Assembly: GCF_030369635.1 (NCBI RefSeq)
Contig: NZ_CP128474.1
Location: 1,984,001-2,048,000, forward strand
Reading direction: 5' to 3'
Length of the DNA stretch: 64,000 nt
Source: Microbacterium arborescens
Lineage (GTDB): Bacteria; Actinomycetota; Actinomycetes; Actinomycetales; Microbacteriaceae
The notes under the pieces were generated by a model. That model was not told where the DNA came from and did no database searches. It saw only the letters and a list, made by a program, of their open reading frames with translations. A program made the translations under genes and the position numbers. Below, in pieces: positions 1 to 9,416 of this stretch (within the stretch, counting starts at the first letter, position 1; the number at the start of each line of letters is the position of its first letter).

Positions 1-703
1 GAGCGCTCGCGAGGAGGTCGGGAGACCCCGAGCGCAGCGCCTGGAGGACGACCGGGTCGACCTCGGGCGGCTCGGGGCGCGGGGCGATGTCGGGCCGCCG
101 GTCGGCTCGCAGCCGGTCGAGCGCTGCGTACACCTCCGGGGTCGAGAGGCCGCCGCCGTCGGCGACCACGACCCAGTCGAAGCGGGCTCGCCCGAGCGCC
201 GGGCTCAAGCGATCGCCGCGCCCCGTGCCCACCGCGCTGCCACCCATGAGCGAGAACGGGACATCGGCCCCCAGGCGCGCAGCCAGCTCCTGCAGCGCCG
301 GAGACGTGAGCCCGGCGCCCCACAACGCGTCGCAAGCCACGAGGGCCGCCGCGGCATCCGCCGACCCCCCGCCCATGCCGCCGGCGACCGGTACGGACTT
401 GCAGATGTCCAGATGCACGCCACCCAGATAGCCGACCTCTCGCGCCACCATCCGCGCCGCGCGCAGGGCGAGGTTTCGATCGTCCAGGGGAACGCCGGGC
501 ACGGGTTCGCCGGCTTCGTCCACGACGGTCACGGTGAAGTCGTCCGCAGGCGTCGCCACCAGATCCTCGTACAGCGAGACGGCCTGATACACCGAGGCGA
601 CGTCATGGTAACCGTCGTCCTGCACGGCTCCGACGTCGAGGAACAGGTTGATCTTGCCGGGAGCCCGCACACGCACGCGGTCGGGGACGGCGCTGAGGCT
701 CAT
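1..703 (-). CDS. ispE: 4-diphosphocytidyl-2-C-methyl-D-erythritol kinase, C-terminus missing
   Basis: Cytosolic GHMP-family kinase that phosphorylates CDP-methylerythritol in the non-mevalonate isoprenoid pathway. The frame opens at ATG 703 and runs off the left edge without a stop. The N-terminus reads APGKINLFLDVG, typical of IspE, and the ATP-binding glycine-rich motif PVAGGMGGGSADAA lies at about residues 103-116. Its ATG overlaps the TGA of the upstream aldo/keto reductase gene (ATGA), so the two are probably translationally coupled. In many actinobacteria ispE directly follows rsmA; here an aldo/keto reductase, a Stealth gene and a phosphoesterase gene lie between them. Confidence 0.93.
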   Translation of the reverse strand, partial: MSLSAVPDRVRVRAPGKINLFLDVGAVQDDGYHDVASVYQAVSLYEDLVATPADDFTVTVVDEAGEPVPGVPLDDRNLALRAARMVAREVGYLGGVHLDICKSVPVAGGMGGGSADAAAALVACDALWGAGLTSPALQELAARLGADVPFSLMGGSAVGTGRGDRLSPALGRARFDWVVVADGGGLSTPEVYAALDRLRADRRPDIAPRPEPPEVDPVVLQALRSGSPDLLASA

Positions 704-1770
704 GAGCCGTCCGGCCCGTCCCAGATCGAGCCGATGCGAGCAGCGATGTCGTCGATCCGCCGGAGCTCGTCGTCGGTGAGGTCGGGCCCGTCGAGGGCAG
801 CGAGATTCTCGTCGAGCTGAGCCGTGCGCGATGCGCCGATGAGGGCGGAGGCGACCACGGGGTCGCGCAGAGTCCAGCGGATGGCGAGCTGCGCGAGGGT
901 CTGCCCGCGCTCGCGGGCGAGGTCGCCCAGCTCCCGCAGGCCGGCGAGCGCCGAGGGCGAAAGCCGCCCGTCGTCAGGCAGCGAGAAGCGCTGCATCGAA
1001 CGCTCCGACGTGCCGTCGCCGAGGTACCGGCCCGTCAGCAGGCCCTGCTGGAGGGGCATGAAGCCGATGGCTCCCATCCCGTCGCGGCGCAGCTGATCGG
1101 TGAGCCCGTCTTCGATCCAGCGGTTGAGAATGGAGTACGACGGCTGGTGGATCACCAGCGGCGTGCCGAGCTCGCGGGCCACCGCGGCGGCACGGGCGGA
1201 GTTCTCGGCCGAGTACGACGAGATGCCGACGTAGAGCGTCTTGCCCTGCCGCACGAGCGCGTCGAGCGCTCCCACCGTCTCTTCGATCGGGGTCGTGTCG
1301 TCCTCACGGTGCGAGTAGAAGATGTCGACGTAGTCGATGCTCATCCGCTTCAGCGACTGCTCGGCGCTCGCGATGAGGTACTTCCGCGACCCGTGGTTGC
1401 CGTAGGGACCGTCCCACATGTCGTATCCCGCCTTGGACGAGATGATCAGCTCATCGCGGTAGGGAGCGAAATCCTCGCGCATCATGCGCCCGAAGTTCGT
1501 CTCGGCCGAACCGTAGGGCGGTCCGTAGTTGTTCGCGAGGTCGAAGTGGGTGATCCCGCGATCGAACGCGTGCCGCAGCACCTCGCGCTGACGGTCGAAG
1601 GGGATGTTGTCTCCGAAGTTCCACCAGAGGCCCAGCGAGATCGGCGGCAGGAACAGCCCCGACGAGCCGACCTGGCGATATTCGCTGCTCTCGTAGCGGT
1701 CGGGGGCGGCGTTGTAGGGACGGTGCAGGTCTCCGCCGCGCGAAGCGGGGAAGCGGGGCGAGGCGGTCAC
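700..1770 (-). CDS. Aldo/keto reductase, YghZ/L-glyceraldehyde-3-phosphate reductase-like
   Basis: NADPH-dependent cytosolic oxidoreductase of the aldo/keto reductase superfamily, 356 residues. The catalytic tetrad is visible: Asp77 and Tyr82 (FDLANNYG), Lys113 (SSKAG) and His154 (YSHRE). The NYGPPYGSAE segment and the length fit the YghZ/Kv-beta branch, whose members reduce small aldehydes such as glyceraldehyde phosphate or methylglyoxal; the substrate here is inferred only. The GTG start at 1770 has no good ribosome site, but TAGGCT lies six bases upstream, which fits a leaderless transcript. The stop overlaps the ispE start by four bases. Confidence 0.9.
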   Translation of the reverse strand: MTASPRFPASRGGDLHRPYNAAPDRYESSEYRQVGSSGLFLPPISLGLWWNFGDNIPFDRQREVLRHAFDRGITHFDLANNYGPPYGSAETNFGRMMREDFAPYRDELIISSKAGYDMWDGPYGNHGSRKYLIASAEQSLKRMSIDYVDIFYSHREDDTTPIEETVGALDALVRQGKTLYVGISSYSAENSARAAAVARELGTPLVIHQPSYSILNRWIEDGLTDQLRRDGMGAIGFMPLQQGLLTGRYLGDGTSERSMQRFSLPDDGRLSPSALAGLRELGDLARERGQTLAQLAIRWTLRDPVVASALIGASRTAQLDENLAALDGPDLTDDELRRIDDIAARIGSIWDGPDGS

Positions 1771-1776
1771 GATCCG

Positions 1777-1782
1777 AGCCTA
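1777..1782 (-). promoter_or_regulatory. TAGGCT box of a leaderless promoter for the aldo/keto reductase
   Basis: TAGGCT on the minus strand is separated by six bases from the GTG at 1770. A TANNNT box this close places transcription initiation at or next to the start codon. No -35 consensus is evident. Confidence 0.55.
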
Positions 1783-1891
1783 TCGACAGCGCAGCCGGCC
1801 GCGTCTCGATCTGTGCAGGCTCTCCGAGGTGCGCGGAAACACCGATGTAACGGAGAATGTCTAGTCTGCCTACGAACACACCATTCCCCCG

Positions 1892-1905
1892 AGGAGGAAA
1901 CCCTG
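1892..1905 (+). promoter_or_regulatory. Ribosome binding site that fixes a CTG start
   Basis: AGGAGG, five bases, then CTG. The spacing is optimal, and the frame downstream is the Stealth protein frame from its first conserved residues. A possible -10 box TAGTCT lies at 1862-1867, leaving a leader of about 30 bases. Confidence 0.6.
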
Positions 1906-3492
1906 GCCCTTTCCGCTCTGCCCCGCCGCGAGAACCCCTGGATCGATCTGCCCGCGCGACGCGACGACGTCGTCCTCGACGAGGGCATTCTGCGTCTCGT
2001 CCACGACGCCACGACGCCCGATGCCGCCCGCACCGCTGATCTGCTGCTGCTCGCCGACGCGCTCGACACGGCCGGCATCCGCGCGCTGCTGATCCGTCAC
2101 GATCTCCATACCCCCGCCCTCGCGGTCGACCTCGCAGACGCGGAGCGCACCGCGACGGCACTGCGCGCGCTCGGTCGGAACGAGCCGCTCTACCTCAAGG
2201 CGAAGGGCGCGGCGCCGGTCTTCGCCGCAGATGCGACCATCCCCGCCGCGGCGCCGCACGCCGTCCGCGCCTACCGTCCGCGCGTGAGCGCCACGGGAGG
2301 ACGTCGATACGACCACGAGTACGGCGTACGGGTGGAGTTCTGGCGCTTCGGGGAGACCTCCGTCGAGGCACCTCAGGCCAATGCCCTGATGCGTCGCATC
2401 ACCCCCGCGCAGGACGTCGAGATCGTCACGGCGACGCGATACGGCCGGCAATGGCAGACCGTCGTGGGAATGCTCGACCCTCACCCCCGAGAAGTCACGC
2501 ACGACATCGACATGGTGTTCTCCTGGGTCGACGGATCGGCCAGCGAGTTCCAACGGCAGCGTGCGGCGCAGCTCTCCGAGTACGTCGTCGGAGAAGGCGA
2601 CGACGGTCCGGCTCGGTACCGCCACGTCGACGAGCTGCGATACGCGCTGCGAAGCGTCCACATGTACGCCCCCTGGGTCCGCCGCATCTTCATCGCCACC
2701 GACTCCCCCGCACCGGCGTGGCTCGCCGAGCACCCCAAGGTGACCATCGTGCGGAGCGAGGAGTTCTTCGCCGACCCCTCGACGCTCCCGACCCACAACT
2801 CGCACGCCGTCGAAGCACAGCTGCACCGCATCGACGGCCTCGCCGAGCATTTCCTGTACTCGAACGACGACATGTTCTTCGGCCGCCCGGTGCACCCCGA
2901 GCTGTTCTTCTCGCCCGGGGGCATCTCATCGTTCGTCGAGTGCGACGTGCGCATCGGCTCGGGCGACCCGCGCCTCGAACGCTCGGGCCACGACAACGGG
3001 TTGCGCGTCAATCGCGCCCTCCTGCAGGAGCGGTTCGGGCGCGTCATCGTGCGCGACCTCGAGCACTGCGCCGCACCGCTGCGCCGGAGCGTCATGAGCG
3101 AGCTCGAGCAGACCTTCCCCGAGGACTTCCGGCGCACCGCCGCATCCCGCTTCCGTGCCGCGACGGACATCTCGGTGACCAACTCGCTCTACCACTACTA
3201 CGCGATGTTCACCGGCCGCGCGCTTCCCACCTCGGTGCCACGCACCCGGTACGTCCAGACGACGCTCGCGCGCTCGCTCGCAGGCATGGAACGTCTCGCG
3301 AAGCGTCGCGACATCGACATGTTCTGCCTGAACGACGGCGGCGAGACCGAGGTCCCCGAAGAGATCCGCGTGAGCTCACTGCGCGATGTGCTCGAGCGGA
3401 TGTTCCCCATCCGCGCGCCGTGGGAGATCCCGGCCGTCAGCGAAGGACAGGTACGGGACGCGTCGGCGGCGCGCTCCGGCGTGAAGCGCTGA
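1903..3492 (+). CDS. Stealth-family sugar-phosphate transferase, probable CTG start
   Basis: Stealth proteins transfer hexose-1-phosphate units during synthesis of capsular or exopolysaccharide phosphoglycans and are related to GlcNAc-1-phosphotransferase. The four conserved regions can be followed: CR1 around [14 protein letters not shown]2 from [20 protein letters not shown] to [15 protein letters not shown]3 around [19 protein letters not shown], and CR4 around FCLNDGG near the C-terminus. A strong AGGAGG at 1892-1897 sits five bases before CTG at 1903, giving 529 residues beginning [13 protein letters not shown]. No in-frame ATG, GTG or TTG lies at a sensible distance upstream or in the first 50 codons, so CTG is the best start. 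The 3' end overlaps the convergent phosphoesterase gene by 56 bases. Confidence 0.85.
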   Translation: MALSALPRRENPWIDLPARRDDVVLDEGILRLVHDATTPDAARTADLLLLADALDTAGIRALLIRHDLHTPALAVDLADAERTATALRALGRNEPLYLKAKGAAPVFAADATIPAAAPHAVRAYRPRVSATGGRRYDHEYGVRVEFWRFGETSVEAPQANALMRRITPAQDVEIVTATRYGRQWQTVVGMLDPHPREVTHDIDMVFSWVDGSASEFQRQRAAQLSEYVVGEGDDGPARYRHVDELRYALRSVHMYAPWVRRIFIATDSPAPAWLAEHPKVTIVRSEEFFADPSTLPTHNSHAVEAQLHRIDGLAEHFLYSNDDMFFGRPVHPELFFSPGGISSFVECDVRIGSGDPRLERSGHDNGLRVNRALLQERFGRVIVRDLEHCAAPLRRSVMSELEQTFPEDFRRTAASRFRAATDISVTNSLYHYYAMFTGRALPTSVPRTRYVQTTLARSLAGMERLAKRRDIDMFCLNDGGETEVPEEIRVSSLRDVLERMFPIRAPWEIPAVSEGQVRDASAARSGVKR

Positions 3493-4357
3493 CGGGAGCG
3501 ATCCCGGCCTCGGCCAGGCGCCGCTGAGCTTCACCCGCGTCGGTGTACTCCAGCGTCGTCGGCGCGTCGATCGGCACGACCGAGTGGACGACCGTGTCGT
3601 CGTAGACGTGCACGAAGTTGAACGACTGGGCGCCGTCCTGCGGCCGGGTGCCGCCCACCGGAACCGTGAGGTCCTGGGCGTAGCAGGTCGATGAGGCCAC
3701 CGAGACGGGGATGCCGGCGAAGGTCGCGAACGTCGAGTAGTGCAGGTGTCCGGCGATGATGGCGCGCACGTCCGACCCGGCGAGGACCGGGGCGAGCGAA
3801 CGCTGGTCGCGCAGCTCGACGCTCGCGGCCAGCGGCAGCACGCTCGGCACCGGCGGATGGTGCATCGCGAGGATCGAGCCGAGCGGGGCGGGCGTCGACA
3901 GCACCTCCCGCAGCCACGCGAGCTGCGCGGGGCGCACCTCGCCGTGGTGTGCGCCGGGAACACTCGTGTCGAGGGTGATGAGCCGGAGCCCGTCGATCTC
4001 GTCGACCCGATCGGCGGTCTCGGTGGTGCCGGACTCGCGCCACAGGGTCTCGCGGAACCCCGCACGGTCGTCGTGATTGCCCATCACCCAGAACACCCGG
4101 GTGCCGAGACGCTCGGCGAACGGCTCGACCAGGTCGCGCAGTTCGGCGTAAGCGCCGCGCTCGCCGAGGTCGACGAGGTCGCCGGTGAAGACGATCCCGT
4201 CAGGACGGAGGGCTGCCGTCTCGATCGCGTCGAGAGCGCGGCGCAGGTGCGCAGCCGCGTCGACGCGGTCGAAGAGTTGCGAGCCGGCGGCTCGCAGGTG
4301 GGTGTCGCTCAGGTGCAGCAGCACCCTCTCGGGTGCCGGGTACTCGGCGCTTCGCAT
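3437..4357 (-). CDS. Metallophosphoesterase, CpdA-like 3',5'-cyclic nucleotide phosphodiesterase
   Basis: Calcineurin-like phosphoesterase with a dinuclear metal site, 306 residues. The metal ligands are clear: Asp18 and His20 (LSDTHLR), Asp60 (TGDLVD), Asn94 and His95 (MGNHDD), then MHHPP and GHLHYS. This pattern and length fit the class III cyclic nucleotide phosphodiesterases such as CpdA and Rv0805; the actual substrate cannot be read from the sequence. ATG 4357 has a GGAAGAG site before it. The last 56 bases overlap the convergent Stealth gene. Confidence 0.88.
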   Translation of the reverse strand: MRSAEYPAPERVLLHLSDTHLRAAGSQLFDRVDAAAHLRRALDAIETAALRPDGIVFTGDLVDLGERGAYAELRDLVEPFAERLGTRVFWVMGNHDDRAGFRETLWRESGTTETADRVDEIDGLRLITLDTSVPGAHHGEVRPAQLAWLREVLSTPAPLGSILAMHHPPVPSVLPLAASVELRDQRSLAPVLAGSDVRAIIAGHLHYSTFATFAGIPVSVASSTCYAQDLTVPVGGTRPQDGAQSFNFVHVYDDTVVHSVVPIDAPTTLEYTDAGEAQRRLAEAGIAPVSASRRSAPPTRPVPVLR

Positions 4358-4457
4358 CGTCTCTTCCGGGTCGGGTGATGCTCGCCGCGACGCTCGCGGC
4401 TCGCCCCGAATGTTACCGGCATGTTTCGGGAGAACCCGATGACGCGCTGATGATCAT

Positions 4458-5303
4458 TCAGTGAACGGATGCCGCCAACCGCACGAAATCGTCGATCGTG
4501 AGCTGTTCGCCGCGCAGCGTCGGGTCGATCCCGGCGGCCTCGAGCGCCGCAGACGCCGATGCCGCGGTACCGCCGAACAGCGGCGAGACGGCCTGGCGGA
4601 GCATCTTGCGTCGCTGGCCGAAAGCCGCGTCGATGATCTGGAACGTGCGCCGGCGGAGGGCTTCGTCGCCGCGCGCGTCGGTGTCGCGTTCGAAGGCGAC
4701 CAGCAGGCTGTCGACGTTCGGGACGGGCCAGAACACCTGCCGCGAGACCGTGCCGGCCAGACGCCATGACCCGTACCACGCGGCCTTCGCGCTCGGCGAG
4801 CCGTAGATCTTCGAGCCGGGCGCGGCGGCGAGGCGTTCTGCGACCTCGGCCTGCACCATGACGACGCCGCGCTGGAGGTAGGGGAAGGTCTCGAGGAAGT
4901 GCAGCAGCACGGGCACACTGACGTTGTACGGCAGGTTCGCGACCAGCACGGTCGGCTCGCCTGGCAGCTCGGTCACCCGCATGGCATCGGCGTCGACGAC
5001 CGTGAGCGCGTCGTCGGCGACACCGTGTCTGGCGGCGGTGACCGGGAGGTGCGCGGCGAGGCGGTGATCGATCTCGACCGCCGTGACGCGGGCACCGGTT
5101 TCGAGGATCGCCAGGGTCAGCGACCCCAGGCCCGGCCCGATCTCGACGACGCGTTCGTCGGGCTGAACGCGTGCCGCGTGGACGATCTTGCGTACCGTGT
5201 TGGCGTCGACGACGAAGTTCTGCCCGAGCTTCTTCGTGGGAGTCACGTCGAGTTCGGCCGCGAGGGCGCGGATCTCGGCGGCACCGAGGAGGGTCACAGG
5301 CAT
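4458..5303 (-). CDS. rsmA: 16S rRNA (adenine1518-N6/adenine1519-N6)-dimethyltransferase
   Basis: RsmA/KsgA dimethylates two adjacent adenines in the 3' hairpin of 16S rRNA during late 30S assembly and its loss gives kasugamycin resistance. The protein has 281 residues, normal for the family. The N-terminal [11 protein letters not shown], the SAM motif EIGPGLG (residues 54-60) and the catalytic motif NLPYNV (123-128) are intact. The ATG at 5303 is seven bases downstream of TAGGCT, so the transcript is probably leaderless. In many actinobacteria this gene sits between tatD and ispE; here the heme locus separates it from tatD. Confidence 0.96.
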   Translation of the reverse strand: MPVTLLGAAEIRALAAELDVTPTKKLGQNFVVDANTVRKIVHAARVQPDERVVEIGPGLGSLTLAILETGARVTAVEIDHRLAAHLPVTAARHGVADDALTVVDADAMRVTELPGEPTVLVANLPYNVSVPVLLHFLETFPYLQRGVVMVQAEVAERLAAAPGSKIYGSPSAKAAWYGSWRLAGTVSRQVFWPVPNVDSLLVAFERDTDARGDEALRRRTFQIIDAAFGQRRKMLRQAVSPLFGGTAASASAALEAAGIDPTLRGEQLTIDDFVRLAASVH

Positions 5304-5310
5304 GAGGACC

Positions 5311-5316
5311 AGCCTA
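5311..5316 (-). promoter_or_regulatory. TAGGCT box of a leaderless promoter for rsmA
   Basis: TAGGCT on the minus strand with a seven-base gap to the rsmA ATG. It lies just beyond the hairpin that closes the heme operon, so rsmA has its own promoter. Confidence 0.55.
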
Positions 5317-5323
5317 GTTGGGC

Positions 5324-5356
5324 GGCGCCGCGTCGCCCCGCGGACGACGCGGCGCC
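5324..5356 (-). terminator. Perfect GC-rich hairpin after hemL
   Basis: GGCGCCGCGTCG at 5324-5335 and its exact reverse complement at 5345-5356 enclose a nine-base loop. The hairpin begins five bases past the hemL stop codon, the expected place for a terminator of the heme operon. There is no T-run, so it would be the stem-only type common in actinobacteria or a processing/stability structure. Confidence 0.55.
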
Positions 5357-5360
5357 CGGG

Positions 5361-6680
5361 TCAGCTGTCTGCGGACGCGGCGGCAGCTGCTCGTGCGGCG
5401 CCCGGCAGCGCCTCGAGGATGCGCCCGAGAGCGACGTCGTCGTGTGCCGCGGTGAGGAACCACGCCTCGAAGGCCGAGGGCGGAAGCGACACCCCCGCGT
5501 CGAGCATCGCGTGGAAGAAGGCGGCGTAGGCGCCGGCATCCTGACGCGTCGCCGTCTCGTAGTCGGGTACGCCGGCGACGACGGCGGCACCGAAGAAGAC
5601 GCTGAAGAGCGTTCCGGCACGCTGGACGACGTGCGGCACGCCCGCGGCGTCGAGCGCCGCGGATGCCGCCACCGAGACGGTGTCAGCCGCGCGTGAGATG
5701 CGGTCGTACACCCCGGCGTCGGCGAGGCGGAGGGTGGCGAGACCCGCGGCGACCGCGACAGGGTTACCCGAGAGCGTGCCGGCCTGGTACACCGGGCCCA
5801 GGGGTGCGAGCAGGTCCATGATCTCGGCACGACCGGCGAGAGCGGCCACGGGGAGGCCCCCGCCGACCACCTTGCCGAAGGTCAGCAGGTCGGGCGCGAT
5901 GTCCTCCCCCGCCTGGCGCAGGACGCCCCAGTAGCCCGACGGGCCGGAGCGGAATCCGGTGAGCACCTCGTCGCTGATGAGCAGCGCGCCGTGGCGGTTC
6001 GTCAGCTCGCGGAGGAACGTCGTGAAGCCCGGGGCGGGTGGGACGACACCCATGTTCGCGCCCGCGGCCTCGGTGATCACCGCGGCGATGTTCGCACCGT
6101 GCTCGGCGAAGACCGCCTCGAGGGCCGCCTCGTCGTTGTAGGGCACCACCAGCGTCTGCGCGGCGATCGGCGCCGGGACCCCGGCCGAGCCCGGGAGCGC
6201 GAGGGTCGCGAGTCCCGAGCCCGCCTGCGCGAGCAGTCCGTCGGAATGCCCGTGGTAGTGCCCCGAGAACTTCACCAGCAGATCACGCCCGGTGGCACCG
6301 CGGGCGAGCCGGATAGCGGTCATCGTCGCCTCCGTGCCGGTGGAGACGAGGCGGATCTTCTCGGCGATCGGCACGCGGCGGCGGATCTCCTCGGCCAGCT
6401 CCGTCTCGGCGGGGGTCGAGGCGCCGAACGACAGTCCGCGACGAGCGGCGTCGACGACGGCATCGATGACCCCGGGATGCGCGTGGCCCACCAGAGCGGG
6501 TCCCCAGCTCGCGACGAGGTCGACGTAGTCGCGCCCGTCCGCGTCGGTGACGTATGGTCCGCTCGCCGAGACGTAGAAGCGCGGTGTGCCGCCGACCGAG
6601 CCGAAGGCGCGGACCGGCGAGTTCACACCACCGGGGATGACGGCTCGGGCCCGATCGAACAGTTCGTCGTTGCGGCTCAT
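5361..6680 (-). CDS. hemL: Glutamate-1-semialdehyde 2,1-aminomutase
   Basis: PLP enzyme that converts glutamate-1-semialdehyde to 5-aminolevulinate, the second committed step of the C5 heme route after HemA. The protein has 439 residues, the usual length. The PLP lysine is Lys270 in [13 protein letters not shown], and the N-terminal [11 protein letters not shown] motif is intact. The ATG at 6680 overlaps the hemB stop (ATGA). It is the last gene of the minus-strand heme operon and is followed by a perfect 12-bp hairpin. Confidence 0.97.
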   Translation of the reverse strand: MSRNDELFDRARAVIPGGVNSPVRAFGSVGGTPRFYVSASGPYVTDADGRDYVDLVASWGPALVGHAHPGVIDAVVDAARRGLSFGASTPAETELAEEIRRRVPIAEKIRLVSTGTEATMTAIRLARGATGRDLLVKFSGHYHGHSDGLLAQAGSGLATLALPGSAGVPAPIAAQTLVVPYNDEAALEAVFAEHGANIAAVITEAAGANMGVVPPAPGFTTFLRELTNRHGALLISDEVLTGFRSGPSGYWGVLRQAGEDIAPDLLTFGKVVGGGLPVAALAGRAEIMDLLAPLGPVYQAGTLSGNPVAVAAGLATLRLADAGVYDRISRAADTVSVAASAALDAAGVPHVVQRAGTLFSVFFGAAVVAGVPDYETATRQDAGAYAAFFHAMLDAGVSLPPSAFEAWFLTAAHDDVALGRILEALPGAARAAAAASADS

Positions 6681-7672
6681 GCGAAGTCCTTTCCGGCGCG
6701 GATCCAGTCGGCCACCTCACGGGCCCAGTAGGTGAGGATGACATCGGCGCCGGCCCGGCGGATGCCCACGAGGGATTCCGCGATCGTGCGCTCGCGATCG
6801 ATCGCGCCGGCACGCGCGGCGAGCTCGATCATCGCGTACTCCCCCGACACCTGGTAAGCCCACACGGGCACGGTGGCGGCGTCGGCGACGCGCGCCAGCA
6901 CGTCGAGGTAGGGGCCTGCGGGCTTGACCATGACGTAGTCGGCGCCCTCGGCGATGTCCTGCATGGCCTCGGCGACGCCCTCGCGGCCGTTGGCGGGGTC
7001 GAGCTGGTACGTGCGGCGGTCGCCCTGCAGGGTCGACTCGACGGCGTCGCGGAACGGCCCGTAGTACGCCGAGGCGTACTTCGCCGAATAGGCCAGGAGT
7101 GCGACGTCGGTGTGCCCGGCCGCGTCGAGCGCGCCACGGATGACCGCGACCTGACCGTCCATCATCCCCGAGAGCCCGAGCACTTCCGCGCCCGCCCGGG
7201 CCTGAGCCAGCGCCATCTGCGCGTAGACCTCGAGGGTGGCGTCGTTGTCGACCGAGCCGTCGGCGGCGAGCAGACCGCAGTGGCCGTGGTCGGTGAACTC
7301 GTCGAGGCAGAGGTCCGCCTGCACCGTGATGCGCCCCTGCGCGGCATCGCGCGCGACCCGGATGGCGCGGTTGAGGATGCCGTCCTCGGCGACCGCGCCC
7401 GATCCCTCGGCGTCGCGGACGGCGGGCACGCCGAACAGCATGATGCCGCCGACGCCCGCGTCCGCGGCATCCGTCACGACGCCGGCGATCGCCTCGAGCG
7501 GATGCTGCATGACGCCGGGCATGCTCGCGATCGGCAGCGCCTCGTCGATGCCCTCCTTCACGAAGACGGGCAGCACGAGCTGCGCGGCGACGAGGTGGTG
7601 CTCGGTCGAGAGCCGGCGCATCGCGGGAGTGCGACGCGTGCGGCGCAGGCGACGCTCGGGGAAGGTGCTCAT
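6677..7672 (-). CDS. hemB: Delta-aminolevulinic acid dehydratase (porphobilinogen synthase)
   Basis: Condenses two 5-aminolevulinate molecules to porphobilinogen. The protein has 331 residues. The two active-site lysines are Lys198 ([10 protein letters not shown]) and Lys250 ([11 protein letters not shown]). The metal loop reads [13 protein letters not shown] (residues 121-133): Cys122 and Cys132 are kept but the middle cysteine of the zinc type is Asp124, so the metal site is neither the pure zinc nor the pure magnesium type. The start overlaps the hemD stop and the stop overlaps the hemL start, each by four bases. Confidence 0.97.
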   Translation of the reverse strand: MSTFPERRLRRTRRTPAMRRLSTEHHLVAAQLVLPVFVKEGIDEALPIASMPGVMQHPLEAIAGVVTDAADAGVGGIMLFGVPAVRDAEGSGAVAEDGILNRAIRVARDAAQGRITVQADLCLDEFTDHGHCGLLAADGSVDNDATLEVYAQMALAQARAGAEVLGLSGMMDGQVAVIRGALDAAGHTDVALLAYSAKYASAYYGPFRDAVESTLQGDRRTYQLDPANGREGVAEAMQDIAEGADYVMVKPAGPYLDVLARVADAATVPVWAYQVSGEYAMIELAARAGAIDRERTIAESLVGIRRAGADVILTYWAREVADWIRAGKDFA

Positions 7673-8439
7673 GGGGAATCCTCTGGTGCGGGTCGCGCGT
7701 CGAGCTCTGCGATGAGGGCGTCGACGCTCTGCGAGTGTGCGGTGTGGTGCACGGTGTAGCCGAGCTTCTCGGCGTCACGCGTGGTTCCCGGGCCGATCGA
7801 GGCGATGAACACCTCGGGTCCGGGGATGCCGACCTGGCGGCGGAGCTCGCGGCCGACGCTGAGCGACGTCAGGAGCACGGTGTCGATCGCTCCGGTGCGC
7901 ACCTCGTCGGCGATCTCGGGGGTCAGGTCGACCCCCACCGTCCGGTACGCGATGCAGACGTCGACCTCGTAGCCCTGGAGCTCGAGCTCGTCGCTGATGA
8001 CAGCCATCGCGAGGTCGGAGCGGAGCACGAGGCAGCGTCCCGTCGATCGCGGTGAGCGACCGGCGCACCACTGCGCGATCATGTTCGTCGCAGACGAAGT
8101 GCCGACGGGAACGAACTCGACCTCGAAGCCCGCGTCGGCGACGGCGCGCGCGGTCGGTCGCCCGACCGCGGCGATGCGGGTGCCGATCGGAATGCTCACG
8201 CGCTGCGCGACCAGCTGCTCGACGGTGGCGGCGCTTGTGATGAACACCCAGGCGTACTCGCCCGCCGCCAAGCGGGCGAACGCGGCGTCACGGGCTGCGA
8301 GGTCGCGCGGGGGCCGCGACTCGATGAGCGGGGCGATCACACCCGTCGCGCCGCGTCGCTCGACCTCGTCGCGCACGCGGTCACCCCACGCTCCGCCGCG
8401 AGGGATCAGGATGCGCCGTCCGCGCAGACCGCCGGTCAT
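7669..8439 (-). CDS. hemD: Uroporphyrinogen-III synthase
   Basis: Closes hydroxymethylbilane with inversion of ring D to give uroporphyrinogen III. The family is poorly conserved. The call rests on the N-terminal [24 protein letters not shown], the segment [13 protein letters not shown], the C-terminal [20 protein letters not shown] and the position between hemC and hemB. The ATG at 8439 overlaps the hemC stop (ATGA), giving 256 residues, normal for HemD. The frame stays open upstream, but that part lies antisense-free inside hemC and is not used. Confidence 0.9.
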   Translation of the reverse strand: MTGGLRGRRILIPRGGAWGDRVRDEVERRGATGVIAPLIESRPPRDLAARDAAFARLAAGEYAWVFITSAATVEQLVAQRVSIPIGTRIAAVGRPTARAVADAGFEVEFVPVGTSSATNMIAQWCAGRSPRSTGRCLVLRSDLAMAVISDELELQGYEVDVCIAYRTVGVDLTPEIADEVRTGAIDTVLLTSLSVGRELRRQVGIPGPEVFIASIGPGTTRDAEKLGYTVHHTAHSQSVDALIAELDARPAPEDSP

Positions 8440-9416
8440 CGGCTCGTCCCCGGCAGATCGGCGATGTCCGCAGCACCGCCGTCCAGCAGTTCGGCCACGA
8501 CGTCGGCGGCCACCGACTCGCGCGCGTCGTCCGAGGTCAGGTCGGCGTGCAGAGCACGCTGCGCGCGCACCGTGCGCTCGCCATCGGGGGCGTAGACCTC
8601 GGCGACGAAGACGGATTCGGCCGCCAGCCCGGTGACGGAGATGCCGACCGGGGCGGCGCATCCGGCCTCCAGGCGGCGCAGGACCGCACGCTCGAGAAGG
8701 GCCCGCGACGACGATTCGACGTCGTCGACCCGGGCGACGGAACGCCCGATGGGTCCGTCGACATCGGCGGTGCGGATCTCGACCGCCAGGGCCCCCTGCC
8801 CGGCCGAGGTCGGCCAGCGGTCGAGGGGGAAGACCTCGCCGATGGCCGCGTCGCGCTCGATCCGCCGCAGCCCCGCCTCGGCGAGGACGATCGCGTCGTA
8901 CTCGCCGTCGCGCATCTTGCGCAGACGCGTGTCGATGTTGCCGCGGATGTCGCGGACCCGCAGGTCGGGCCGGCGACGCAGCACCTGGGCGACGCGTCGG
9001 GGCGAACCGGTGCCGACGACCGCGCCCTCGGGCAGCCCATCGAGGGTCGCCTCGGCGATGGGGCCGCACAGGACGTCCCGCTGCGGCGCCCGCGGCGGGA
9101 CGGCGCCGATCGTCAGCCCCGGATACGGCGCGGTGGGCAGATCCTTCATCGAGTGCACGACGAGGTCGCAGTCGCCGCGGAGGAGCGCCTCACGCAGCGC
9201 CGTGGCGAAGACCCCGGTTCCGCCCATCTGGGCGAGCGAGCCGGTCAGGACGTCGCCGTCCGTCGTGATCTCGACGAGTTCGACGGCGATTCCGGTCGCC
9301 GCCGTGATCGCGTCGGCGACATGCCGCGACTGGGTCGTCGCGAGCAGGCTCGCGCGTGTTCCCAGGCGCAGGACCGGCTCGGTCGACCTGTCGACGTCGG
9401 GTGCGGCGGCTGTCAC
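8436..9416 (-). CDS. hemC: Hydroxymethylbilane synthase (porphobilinogen deaminase)
   Basis: Polymerises four porphobilinogens on a dipyrromethane cofactor. The GTG at 9416 overlaps the hemH stop (GTGA) and gives 326 residues. Visible motifs are LRLGTRASLLATTQS near the N-terminus, VVHSMKDLPT (about residues 86-95), GTGSPRR (136-141) and the cofactor-binding cysteine Cys253 in LEAGCAAPVG. The open frame extends far upstream through hemH, but the coupled GTG matches the family N-terminus. Confidence 0.96.
   Translation of the reverse strand: MTAAAPDVDRSTEPVLRLGTRASLLATTQSRHVADAITAATGIAVELVEITTDGDVLTGSLAQMGGTGVFATALREALLRGDCDLVVHSMKDLPTAPYPGLTIGAVPPRAPQRDVLCGPIAEATLDGLPEGAVVGTGSPRRVAQVLRRRPDLRVRDIRGNIDTRLRKMRDGEYDAIVLAEAGLRRIERDAAIGEVFPLDRWPTSAGQGALAVEIRTADVDGPIGRSVARVDDVESSSRALLERAVLRRLEAGCAAPVGISVTGLAAESVFVAEVYAPDGERTVRAQRALHADLTSDDARESVAADVVAELLDGGAADIADLPGTSR

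Noticed and set aside
1147..1902. Upstream extension of the Stealth frame to an ATG at 1147.
   Set aside because: It would run antisense through the aldo/keto reductase gene and has no similarity to Stealth proteins; the ribosome site points to 1903.
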